Of a stretch of DNA of 10,683 nucleotides, positions 1-7,000 are shown one piece after another; positions within the stretch are counted from its first letter, which is position 1; every line of letters starts with the position of its first letter. The position numbers were made by a program, and so were the translations under genes. This stretch comes from JBBQWZ01 sp043788745 (GTDB lineage Bacteria; Acidobacteriota; Terriglobia; Bryobacterales; Bryobacteraceae): assembly GCA_043788745.1 (NCBI GenBank), contig JAYVTO010000232.1, positions 1 through 10,683 on the forward strand, read 5' to 3'. Under the pieces are notes generated by a model. It worked only from the letters and a program-made list of their open reading frames with translations. It did not search any database and had not been told where the DNA came from.

Positions 1-148
1 CGAGGATGGTCTGGACGAGTCCGATTTCGACGAAGCCTTCGGGGAGGAGGGCTTCGAACCAGTGGGCTTTGTGGGCCTCGTAGTCGGAGCGGTTGTCGGG
101 GGGGAGGATGGGGTTCTGGGCTGTCGGGCCGTGCTTGACGGCGTTCAT
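1..148 (-). CDS. Partial 'NAVKHG' family hypothetical protein, 5' end damaged
   Basis: Reads leftward and leaves the window at base 1, so only the N-terminal region is visible. From the ATG at 146-148 it begins MNAVKHGPTAQNPILPP and goes on through a P-E-G-F-V-E-I-G-L-V-Q segment. This matches a family of unknown function, abundant in Acidobacteria, with the pattern STGP-TPEGK-NA-KHGLTA followed by a DY...LV motif. The family motif starts before the ATG: bases 149-199 read YSASTGATSPEGKEASK in the same frame, then meet an in-frame TGA at 200-202 with no start codon between. The -1 frame just upstream reads ISRDIRH, which could be the missing segment after a frameshift near 190-197. The gene is therefore either truncated with a late ATG start or a pseudogene. 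A mobile-element motif begins about 30 bp upstream and may have disrupted the 5' end. Family recognition is from memory of the motif, without alignment. Confidence 0.5.
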   Translation of the reverse strand, partial: MNAVKHGPTAQNPILPPDNRSDYEAHKAHWFEALLPEGFVEIGLVQTIL

Positions 149-230
149 TTTGGAGGCTTCTTTGCCTTCCGGGGACGTGGCTCCGGTGGATGCCGAATAT
201 CACGGGAAATGGGCGCGCCGCTCTGACGGG

Positions 231-508
231 CAGGAATCAGGGGGAACAATGGGGACAAAGACCTCAAAGCCCATTTCTGTTGAGCGGTTTCCGGCTCGGA
301 CGCCACTGATTCCATGAATGCCTCGCATTGCACGACTCGTCATTCCCGGACTTCCGCATCATATCACGCAGCGTGGAAACTATAGACAGAAGGTCTTTTA
401 TCGCGACGAGGACCGCCTTCTCTACCTCGAACTCCTGCGCGAGTTCGGTTCACTATTGAGAAAATGTCGTCCACCATTCGTTGACACCTTTCCCCCCCTT
501 TCCCCCCT
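231..508 (+). mobile_element. RAYT-type element remnant with internal deletion
   Basis: This segment has the layout of a REP-associated tyrosine transposase element that has lost its middle. It opens with an AGGAATCAGGGGGAACAATGG motif (232-252) followed by GGGACAAAG. Next come a short leader and the transposase start at 318, with only about 44 codons left. After the coding homology ends (about 450) there is a stretch ending in TTGACACC and two C-runs (492-498 and 502-507), which resembles a terminal sequence. A close relative of the left motif occurs inverted at 10366-10385. The limits are approximate, no target-site duplication could be identified, and the right boundary is inferred only from where glycosyltransferase homology begins. 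Confidence 0.4.
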
Positions 509-860
509 GCTCGGATCCGTTGCGGTCTTCGGTTTGTGGCTGACCGCGTCGTACAAAGCGCCGCGCTGGCGCTGGTGGGCATCCACGGCGGTCGCCGGAA
601 TCCTGCTGGCTTCGCACGTCTACGGTTACGACGCAGCCTTGCTGTTGTTGCCGATCTGGCTGACGCTCTTCGAAAATACGTGGAAACCGGGGCGCATCGC
701 CGCCACACTGGTATCGACGCCGATTCCGTATCTGATGACGCTTGCCGACAAACCTTATAGCGTTGCGGGAGCCGCCGGTCTGGCTTTGTTCCTCGTGGTC
801 CTCGCAGGACACCGGTTCGCCGAAGCAGTTCAGATCGTTGCCGAGGGAAACGGGAAATGA
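318..860 (+). CDS. Chimeric ORF: RAYT transposase N-terminus fused to GT87-like membrane tail
   Basis: One open frame of 180 codons joins two unrelated pieces. Residues 1-44 begin MPRIARLVIPGLPHHITQRG and continue through a K-V-F-Y-R-D-E-D-R-L-L-Y-L-E-L-L segment. This is the classic start of REP-associated (Y1, IS200-like) transposases. The HUH-type histidine motif (usually MPNHVHL) and the catalytic tyrosine are absent, so it cannot be an active transposase. Residues about 45-66 are junction sequence, proline-rich because they read through two C-runs. Residues about 67-180 are hydrophobic, with three or four likely membrane segments and an S-H-V-Y-G-Y-D-A-A-L-L-L-L-P motif typical of the C-terminal end of GT87/DUF2029 polyprenol-linked glycosyltransferases. 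The frame across the junction depends on the exact lengths of the C-runs. Most likely a gene remnant that stays open by chance; expression is unsupported. Confidence 0.55.
   Translation: MPRIARLVIPGLPHHITQRGNYRQKVFYRDEDRLLYLELLREFGSLLRKCRPPFVDTFPPLSPLLGSVAVFGLWLTASYKAPRWRWWASTAVAGILLASHVYGYDAALLLLPIWLTLFENTWKPGRIAATLVSTPIPYLMTLADKPYSVAGAAGLALFLVVLAGHRFAEAVQIVAEGNGK
508..860 (+). pseudogene. C-terminal fragment of GT87/DUF2029-type glycosyltransferase
   Basis: The last ~115 codons of the chimeric frame resemble the end of integral-membrane GT-C glycosyltransferases that use polyprenyl-phosphate sugars. Visible features are a membrane segment (VAVFGLWLTA), a W/R-rich turn, the family's small-residue-H-x-Y-x-Y-D motif leading into a leucine-rich helix, and two further hydrophobic stretches before a polar tail and TGA. 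Full-length members are roughly 400 residues with an aspartate-bearing first extracytoplasmic loop. That N-terminal catalytic portion is missing here and is not found elsewhere in the window, so the fragment should be inactive. The family call rests on topology plus one motif and is moderate. Confidence 0.45.
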
Positions 861-1326
861 AAACTGGTCCTCAGGTTATCTGTGCACCGTTTCCGCCTGT
901 GGCGATTGATGGCGCGGCGCGCTTTGCGGGTCATTTGGGGTGGGCTCCTTTTACCCGATTTCATTGTAGGATCGGGGGGCCAAGGGTTCGGGGATGCTGG
1001 TGGGTGTTTTTGTAATGGAATGATAAAGTTAGGGAATTTTGTAGGCTTGTGACCGGGTTGCGGGTTCTTGGGTTGGGTGGCTGTAGGCGGTTGGTATGGT
1101 TGCCGAGAAAAGTAGCAAAATCAGCGACTTCGGCGGTCGGGTGATGGGGAGTCCGCTCACTTCGTTCGCGGTTCTTTGGTGGCTTTTTCGTGGGCTGCGA
1201 TGCTGGGGGCTTCGGGGCGCTTACTTCGCTCGACTTCGTCTCGCTTTGTGCGCGCCTCGATGGTTGGCGAATCAATGGCTGGCCAATCGATGGCTGGCGC
1301 ATCGGTGGCTGGTCTGATGGGGGGCG
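861..1326. other. 466-bp gap without a convincing gene
   Basis: No frame here shows a recognisable domain. A 54-codon frame starting at the ATG at 857, overlapping the preceding TGA, runs to a TAA near 1016 but has no recognisable content. A longer leftward frame (961-1302) is rich in Q, P, R and T with no domain pattern and looks like a composition artefact. The stretch is unusually rich in G and T on the + strand (many GGG and TTGG runs). It contains the degenerate duplicated phrases CGCTCACTTCG (about 1154) and GCGCTTACTTCG (about 1218) and the 15-bp tandem array at its right end. It may be decayed coding DNA downstream of the cytochrome gene. Confidence 0.5.
1260..1319. repeat. Four imperfect 15-bp tandem units
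   Basis: Units at 1260-1274, 1275-1289, 1290-1304 and 1305-1319 follow the pattern RTGGYTGGCSMATCR; units two and three differ at only two positions. Because the period is a multiple of three, + strand translation gives a five-residue motif (MVGES, MAGQS, MAGAS, VAGLM). No supported gene covers it. It lies 8 bp beyond the stop codon of the leftward P460 gene and may be a slippage-prone intergenic minisatellite. Confidence 0.8.
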
Positions 1327-1926
1327 CTAGTGCTTTGGAGTATCCGCGGGAGGCGGGGCTGCGGGTTTCCAGGTTCCTTTTGCCTTTGCGATGTCGACCA
1401 GGGTTGGATAGAACTGGACAAAGGTGTTGTCGACGGCTCCGTGTTGGCTGTGGCAGGAATAGCAGGCGGCGGTTTTGGGAAAGGCTTTCGCTTCGGTGGA
1501 GGGCTCGCCGTTCTTTGGGGCGAAGTGGAAGTAGGCCCACTTTTCGGGGAAGCGCTTTTCGTCTTTCACCGCGGCTTCGATGGCGACGATGCCCGTCTGC
1601 GTGCGGCCGCCCTTGTTGATGGATTCGTTGGCAACGGCTTTGCGGATTTCAAGGATGAACATGGCGCCATCGGGCCAGGTGCCGGTCTTCACGAACTCGC
1701 GGTAGGCGGCGGGCTGGACGAAGACGTTGTCGAACATCGGATTGTCGGTGTTGGCGGTGGTGGGTCCGTAGGTCATGCCCATGCCGGCGGTGAGGAAAAC
1801 CCACTCGCGATAATCCGGCGGGCGAAGAATCTCTCCGGTTGGCTTGTAGTCCGCGCCTGGGACGCGGTCGGCGGCGTTGGCGGCAAGGCCCAATAAGAGG
1901 GTGCTGATGAGTGAGTTTCGTAACAT
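1327..1926 (-). CDS. Cytochrome P460-family haem protein, exported
   Basis: The 199-residue product begins with a signal peptide (MLRNSLISTLLLGLAANA, cleavage likely before ADR) and should act in the periplasm. The mature part has the P460-like pattern: R-x-P-x-x-Y-R-E-W-V-F-L-T near residues 35-46, FVQPAAYREFVKTGTWPDGA at 69-88 and WAYFHF at 130-135. A single c-type haem site, CYSCHSQHGAVDNTFVQFYP, occupies 155-174 (C155, C158, H159). The proline/alanine-rich end is dispensable-looking. Known P460 cytochromes oxidise hydroxylamine or bind nitric oxide using a lysine-crosslinked haem. I cannot tell which lysine, if any, plays that role, so the substrate is open. The gene is divergent from the AraC-type regulator; its ATG lies in a CATG (1924-1927) also used by one possible regulator start. 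Confidence 0.85.
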   Translation of the reverse strand: MLRNSLISTLLLGLAANAADRVPGADYKPTGEILRPPDYREWVFLTAGMGMTYGPTTANTDNPMFDNVFVQPAAYREFVKTGTWPDGAMFILEIRKAVANESINKGGRTQTGIVAIEAAVKDEKRFPEKWAYFHFAPKNGEPSTEAKAFPKTAACYSCHSQHGAVDNTFVQFYPTLVDIAKAKGTWKPAAPPPADTPKH

Positions 1927-1932
1927 GACACC

Positions 1933-1978
1933 ATATTATCCGTACGAACGATTCTCCGTCTTGTACGTAGATAACTAC
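1933..1978. promoter_or_regulatory. Candidate divergent promoter/operator between P460 and araC-type genes
   Basis: This short AT-richer stretch lies between the P460 start (1926) and the preferred regulator start (1979). On the minus strand a TAATAT (1933-1938) sits 6 nt before the P460 start codon; that is very close and would leave almost no leader, and no good -35 was found. A perfect palindrome, GTAG-ATAA-CTAC (1967-1978), directly abuts the regulator ATG and could be an operator or a short hairpin. The role is inferred from position and symmetry only. Confidence 0.3.
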
Positions 1979-2851
1979 ATGGGCAAGAATCTGAACGCGG
2001 GTCAGTACTTCGGTGCGGTCGAGCGGCGCGTGACTTTGGAGAGCGGCACATCGCGGCCGGCCGCGTTCGTGCTGAGCGAAGTGATTCACTCGCGGCTCTG
2101 GCAGGTGCCGCCGCACGGCCATGTGCGGCCGTACTTCAGCTTTCTGGTTGGCGGCTCGTATCGCGAGCGCGCGGCGGGGTTCTCGCTCGAATACAAGCCG
2201 TTCACGATGGTCTATCACCCGGCGTACTTTGAGCACGCGGATGAGATCGGCGAGGGCGGCGCGCGATTCTTCATGCTGGAGGTTCCACCGTCTCACGAAG
2301 AATTCGATCGCAAGTTGCCGACGGCGGGCGCGGAACGCCAAGGAGGGCGCTCCGTGTGGCTTGCCGCGGCGCTCTATCGCGAGTTCCTCCGGCCCGATGC
2401 GTCGGAGATGGCGCTGCAAACTTGCATTGTCGAACTCGAGGCGCAAGTGACCCGGCTGCCGAAGCTGGGGGATCATGTGACGCCGCACTGGCTCGCGCGC
2501 GTGACCGATCGAATTCACGATCAGTTCCGCGAGAAGCTGCGGCTGGACGATCTTGCTCGCGAAGTTGGCGTGCATCCAGTGCATCTGTCGCGGACGTTTT
2601 CGCGACGCCGAGGCGTCGGATTGCACGACTACATCGAAGGCGTCCGCATGCGGTGGGTCTGTAGCGAGATTGGAAAGACCGACGCTGACCTCGCGACCCT
2701 TGCCGCCGAAGCGGGGTACGCGGACCAAAGCCACATGACGCGCGTGTTCCGGCGCGTGACGGGTATGACGCCGGGAGAGATGCGCGGCGCACTGCGGCGG
2801 AGTCCGGCGCTGGCTGCGCATCTGGTGCCCGGTCTTCAAGAGGCTCGGTAG
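1979..2851 (+). CDS. AraC-family transcriptional regulator
   Basis: A 290-residue protein with the family layout. An N-terminal cupin-like sensor region covers about 8-110 (PPHGHVRPYFSFLVGGSYRE at 44-63, VYHPAYFEHAD at 78-88). A linker follows, then a C-terminal AraC DNA-binding domain at about 174-272 with two helix-turn-helix units: LDDLAREVGVHPVHLSRTFS (189-208) and the unit ending in GYADQSHMTRVFRRVTGMTP (246-265). The second HTH is the AraC signature and is well conserved. In-frame ATGs also exist at 1877, 1910 and 1925; 1910 has an AGAGGG 5 nt upstream. I chose 1979 because recognisable sensor homology starts soon after it and the preceding codons look like AT-rich intergenic DNA, but no ribosome site precedes 1979. 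The obvious candidate target is the divergent P460 gene; the ligand is unknown. Confidence 0.85.
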   Translation: MGKNLNAGQYFGAVERRVTLESGTSRPAAFVLSEVIHSRLWQVPPHGHVRPYFSFLVGGSYRERAAGFSLEYKPFTMVYHPAYFEHADEIGEGGARFFMLEVPPSHEEFDRKLPTAGAERQGGRSVWLAAALYREFLRPDASEMALQTCIVELEAQVTRLPKLGDHVTPHWLARVTDRIHDQFREKLRLDDLAREVGVHPVHLSRTFSRRRGVGLHDYIEGVRMRWVCSEIGKTDADLATLAAEAGYADQSHMTRVFRRVTGMTPGEMRGALRRSPALAAHLVPGLQEAR

Positions 2852-2918
2852 AAGGTCTTGCTGTGAATGGGCGACGCTCCGGCGCAAGCTGAATCGGCAG
2901 TGGGAGCCGCGAAAAAGC

Positions 2919-2924
2919 TACACT
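2919..2924 (+). promoter_or_regulatory. Possible -10 element for the DUF6933 gene
   Basis: TACACT lies 13 nt before the ATG at 2938, within a gap of 86 bp after the AraC-type gene. The same hexamer sits 17 nt before metX. No convincing -35 is visible at 17-18 bp upstream, so support is weak. An own promoter would be consistent with this gene not being in an operon with the regulator. Confidence 0.25.
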
Positions 2925-2937
2925 GGCGGTCTGGCCA

Positions 2938-3450
2938 ATGCTCGCCCTTCGCTGCACAAAACGCGTCCTCGACCAGTTCGGAATTTGTCCGCAGCGGGAT
3001 GTTCCTCCTTTTACTACGGCTCTTGGCGAGTGGTATGTCAACCTGGTTCCGATGTGCCGCGGAGCGCTGGTGGTGTTTGTCAGCGAGCGATCGCTTGTTA
3101 CGGTTGCAACTCCACTGAGCGACGTCCAGGACGTTGGTGATCTCGCGGCGTTTTTCGTCATTCGAGTTCGGAATCTTTTCGGCATGCTGCGCGTTTCGGA
3201 GGAGGCTGAGGACCGGGAACTGTGCGAAATGATGGAGATTCGCCTGACGACGACGAACAGCAAGAAGGTCCTCGGAAACCTCAACGATCTCGGCCATTTC
3301 TACCAAACGGAGGCCGAGGACGGCCCCCCTGGAGCGCCGCTCGGTTTGTCGGATATTGAGCTGAAGCTGTGCGAAATTCCGCAACGAAATATCGGCTGGA
3401 AAGAGGCGGCCCACGTCGCCGGCGCGCGCACTTCTTCGCGATCCAAGTGA
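2938..3450 (+). CDS. DUF6933 domain protein of unknown function
   Basis: A 170-residue soluble protein matching DUF6933 over nearly its whole length. Visible elements in order are MLALRCTKRVLDQFG at the N-terminus, an LGEWYVNLVPMCRGALVVFV strand segment (29-48), SERSLVTVATPL (49-60), and a helix ending in a conserved E-x-x-E-M-M-E-I-R-L (about 94-103). TTTNSKKVLGNLNDLGHFYQ follows (104-123), then a C-terminal LSDIELKLCEIPQRNIGW (137-154). The family usually begins with the same M-L-x-x-R-C-T-K-K-L phrase, which supports this start. No signal peptide, membrane helix or catalytic motif is apparent, and no function is established to my knowledge. It stands alone between the AraC-type gene and a transposase scrap. 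The last ten residues (AGARTSSRSK) look non-conserved. Confidence 0.75.
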   Translation: MLALRCTKRVLDQFGICPQRDVPPFTTALGEWYVNLVPMCRGALVVFVSERSLVTVATPLSDVQDVGDLAAFFVIRVRNLFGMLRVSEEAEDRELCEMMEIRLTTTNSKKVLGNLNDLGHFYQTEAEDGPPGAPLGLSDIELKLCEIPQRNIGWKEAAHVAGARTSSRSK

Positions 3451-3469
3451 TCCGAATGTCACGATGTAA

Positions 3470-3580
3470 GCCTGCACACGCCACCGTCCCGATCGATGCA
3501 CCTACGCCGACCGCCCGTTCGGCGACGAATCGTTTGTAGAAAGCATCGAGCAGGCCTTCGACAGAGAATGGCGGCGCTAG
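3470..3580 (+). pseudogene. C-terminal scrap of a RAYT transposase
   Basis: Between an in-frame TAA (3467-3469) and a TAG (3578-3580) this 36-codon frame reads through RCTYADRPFGDESFVESIEQ and ends F-D-R-E-W-R-R. That resembles the conserved tail of REP-associated tyrosine transposases (T-x-T-G-R-P-x-G-x-E-x-F-[IV]-x-x-[IL]-E). No start codon or upstream transposase sequence is attached; the preceding bases belong to the end of the DUF6933 gene. It is therefore probably a decayed element end rather than a gene. It lies about 3 kb from the N-terminal transposase fragment in the same orientation, but nothing shows they were one copy. Confidence 0.5.
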
Positions 3581-3596
3581 AGCTTCGAAAAGCTCT
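3579..3596 (+). terminator. Perfect 7-bp hairpin after the transposase scrap
   Basis: AGAGCTT (3579-3585) and AAGCTCT (3590-3596) form a perfect stem with a CGAA tetraloop, starting on the TAG of the RAYT-like frame. There is no T-run on either strand, so it is not a standard intrinsic terminator. It could instead be a fragment of the element's terminal palindrome. Confidence 0.3.
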
Positions 3597-4008
3597 CGAC
3601 AACCGGATGTAAGCGTAAGCTCCCAAAGAGGGACGGAGGCGTCTGCGACCTTGGCCAAACAACGAGCAAGTCAGAGCAAGTTGTCCTCATCGCTTCTCAA
3701 ACGCTGCGGGACAATCCCCGTGGCAATTCGAGATTGGGCTATTACCGTTCGCAGTGGATCTGATCCTTACAGAAGTCGGGATCAGCACCGTTATTCGAAG
3801 GCCTTAGTGAGGACGCATGGATAGCTCCTTAGGTGTCCCTAGGCGGGACTAATTAAAGCCGCTGCGCTCCTTTGCCTTACCGCGACGCTGATCGACATTC
3901 TCGTCGCGTTGCGAGTCATCGACAAGGTAGTCAAACGGGTCGCACAGTGGTGGACTTGAAAGGACCCACGCCTCCGTGCAGTCACCCCGCGAATCGAAGG
4001 GCCGTGCC
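3597..4008. other. About 410 bp of eroded DNA downstream of carB
   Basis: No supported gene, tRNA or classical terminator was seen. A + strand frame reads as a short hydrophobic peptide, including L-T-A-T-L-I-D-I-L-V-A-L-R-V-I-D-K-V-V-K and ending in Q-W-W-T plus TGA near 3960. It has no start codon and begins after a TAG, so it could be a remnant of a membrane protein. A 6-bp inverted repeat, GTGCCT (4004-4009) with AGGCAC (4018-4023), spans the carB stop codon and might form a weak hairpin at the transcript end, without a T-tract. Confidence 0.4.
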
Positions 4009-7000
4009 TTATGACTTAGGCACTCGCAACTCGTCGTGGATTTCCTGCAGGCTCCACACCCGGATCGGATCGCGCCGCCGGCTGGCGATTGCTTCTACCG
4101 ACGCCTTTGCTCCACTGATTGTCGTGATGCAGGGCACGCGATACAGCACCGCGCTGCGGCGAATGATCTTCTCGTCGCTGAACGAATGCGCTCCGGTCGT
4201 TGACGTGTAGATGATCAGTTGCAGATTGCCAGCCTTCAGCAAGTCGACGGCGTTTGGCCGGCCTTCATTGACTTTGAAGACGCGCTTGCAGGGGACTCCG
4301 GCGGCTTCGATGGCGGTGGCGGTTCCGCGCGTCGCGGTGAGCTTCAGACCCAATTCATGGAAGCGCTTGGCGAGTTCGACAGCCACCGGCTTATCGCGAT
4401 CGTTCACGCTCAGGAACACAGTGCCCTGATCGGGCAGCGGCGTTCCAGCGCCGAGTTGCGCCTTCGCGAATGCCTCGCCGAAATTGTCGCCCACACCCAT
4501 CACTTCGCCGGTCGAACGCATCTCCGGTCCGAGGGACGGATCCACTCCCGGAAATTTGTTGAACGGGAACACGGGCGACTTCACGAAGAAGCGCGAGACC
4601 GGCAGCACGCCGATTTCAAGCTGCTCCGCAGTCATGAACTCCGTTAGCTTCTTGCCGAGCATCAGGCCTACCGCGATCTTCGGTAGCGCCACGCCCGTCG
4701 CCTTCGAAACGTAAGGCACGGTGCGCGAGGCGCGCGGATTTACTTCGAGCACGTACACGGTCGAGCCCTTGATCGCGTACTGCGCGTTCATCAGGCCGAT
4801 GACGTTGAGAGCGCGCGCGAGCTTGCGCGTGTAGTCCATAATCGTACCGAGCACTGCTTTCGATAGCGATGTCGCAGGCAGCACGCAAGAGCTATCGCCC
4901 GAATGCACGCCGGCTTCTTCGATGTGCTCCATGATGCCGGAGATCAGGACGTTGCCATCGGTGTCGCAAAGCGCGTCAACGTCGACTTCCGTCGCGTCTT
5001 CGAGGAAGCGATCAACCAACACAGGGCGTTCCTGTGAGAAGATCACGGCTTCCTGCATGTAGCGCCGGACCATCTCTTCGTCGTACGCGATCACCATCGC
5101 GCGTCCGCCGAGCACATAGCTAGGACGCAGCAGAACAGGGAAGCCAAGCGAGCGCGCCACGCTGCACGCCGTGTCGACACTGGTTGCGGTTCCGTTCGCG
5201 GGCGACGGAATGTTCAATTCGTCGAGCAAAGCGCCGAAGCGCTTGCGGTCTTCCGCGAGATCGATATTCTCAGGATCGGTGCCGATGATCGGAACACCAG
5301 CGGCCTTCAGTGGCAGCGCCAACGTCAGCGGAGTCTGCCCGCCGAACTGGACAATGACGCCGTCGGGCTTCTCCGTGTCGTAAATATTAAGAACTTCTTC
5401 GAGCGTCAGGGGCTCGAAGTAGAGACGGTCCGACGTGTCGTAGTCGGTCGAGACAGTCTCGGGGTTGCAGTTGACCATGATCGACTCGACGCCAAACGCC
5501 TGCAGCGCGAACGACGCGTGGCAGCAGCAGTAGTCGAACTCAATGCCCTGCCCAATGCGATTCGGACCGCTGCCGAGAATCATGACCTTCTTGCGATCAG
5601 TGGGATTCGCTTCGCATTCGCTTTCGTAGCTGGAGTACAGATAGGGGGTAAAACTTTCGAACTCGGCGGCGCAGGTGTCGACGCGGTTAAAGACAGCGGC
5701 GAGGCCCATCTGCTTGCGCTTGGCGCGCACATCGAGCTGGTCGACGTCCCAGCCGCGGGCGAGCCGCGAATCGGAGATACCGTCGCGCTTGGCTTTGCGC
5801 AACTCATCTTTTGTAACGGTTGCGAGCGACTTCGTCGCCATCTCCGTCTCGTAGTCGACTTGCTCTTTCACCTGGCGCAGGAACCAAGGGTCAATCGAAG
5901 TCAGCTCGTGAATGGTCTCGATCGTGTAGCCGCGTTCAAACGCGAAACGGATGTACGGCAGGCGATCCGGATTCGGCGTGATCAGGCGGGCCTGGATCAG
6001 ATCGGGGTCGAGAATCGTGGAACCCGATGCGCGCCCGGTTTCAAGGCTGCGCATGCCTTTGCCGAGGGCCTGCTTGAACGTGCGGCCGATTGCCATCACT
6101 TCGCCGACGCTTTTCATCTGCGTGTTCAGCACCGGCTCCGCGCCGGGGAATTTCTCAAATTGCCAACGCGGAATCTTGACCACAACGTAGTCGATCGTCG
6201 GCTCGAAGCAAGCAGGCGTCAGCCGGGTGATGTCGTTCCTGATCTCGTCGAGGCGATAGCCCACGGCGAGCTTCGCGGCGATTTTGGCGATGGGGAATCC
6301 GGTCGCCTTCGAGGCAAGCGCGGAGCTGCGCGAGACGCGCGGATTCATTTCGACGATCACCATGCGACCGTCCTTCGGGTTGATCGCGAACTGCACGTTC
6401 GATCCACCGGTGTCAACGCCGATCTCGCGCAAGCAAGCCAGAGACGCGTCGCGCATCATCTGATATTCCCTGTCCGTCAGCGTTTGCGCCGGGGCGACCG
6501 TGATGGAGTCGCCGGTGTGGACGCCCATGGGGTCGAAGTTCTCGATGGAGCACACAATGATCGCGTTGTCGGCGAGATCGCGCATCACTTCCATTTCGTA
6601 CTCTTTCCAGCCAAGTACGGACTCTTCCATCAGCACTTCGTGGACCGGGGAAAGATCGAGGCCGCGTTCGAGAATGTCTTCCAGTTCTTCGCGGTTATAG
6701 GCAATGCCGCCGCCCGTCCCACCCATGGTGAAGCTGGGGCGCAGGATGGACGGATAGCCGATTTTATTGGCAAAGTCGACGCCTTTGTCCACGCTCTTGA
6801 TCAGTTGCGACTGCGGAAGAGCCAGGCCGATCTTGCGCATTGCGTCTTTGAAGAGCAGGCGATCTTCGGCTTTCTTGATCGCGTCGATCTTCGCGCCGAT
6901 CAGTTCGACGCCGTATTTATCAAGGATTCCGGCTTCGGCCAGCGCGACGGCGAGGTTGAGTCCAGTCTGTCCGCCGACGGTAGAGAGCAGCGCGTCCGGC

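Noticed and set aside
961..1302. 113-codon minus strand open frame
   Set aside because: Q/P/R/T-rich with the tandem repeat at its start and no domain pattern; no supporting ribosome site.
1877..1978. N-terminal extension of the AraC-type regulator from the ATG at 1877
   Set aside because: It would overlap the P460 signal-peptide codons by 50 bp and the added residues do not resemble the sensor domain; a start at 1910 remains possible.
1649..2887. 412-codon minus strand open frame over the AraC-type gene
   Set aside because: Its sequence is R/H/P-rich without motifs, while the + strand frame has a clear AraC domain; it also overlaps the P460 gene in another frame.
2271..3284. 337-codon minus strand open frame
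   Set aside because: Antisense to both the AraC-type and DUF6933 genes, R/S/P-rich, no recognisable domain.
3281..3658. 125-codon minus strand open frame
   Set aside because: Overlaps the end of DUF6933 and the RAYT-like tail on the opposite strand; its C-terminal part is low-complexity and no family was recognised.
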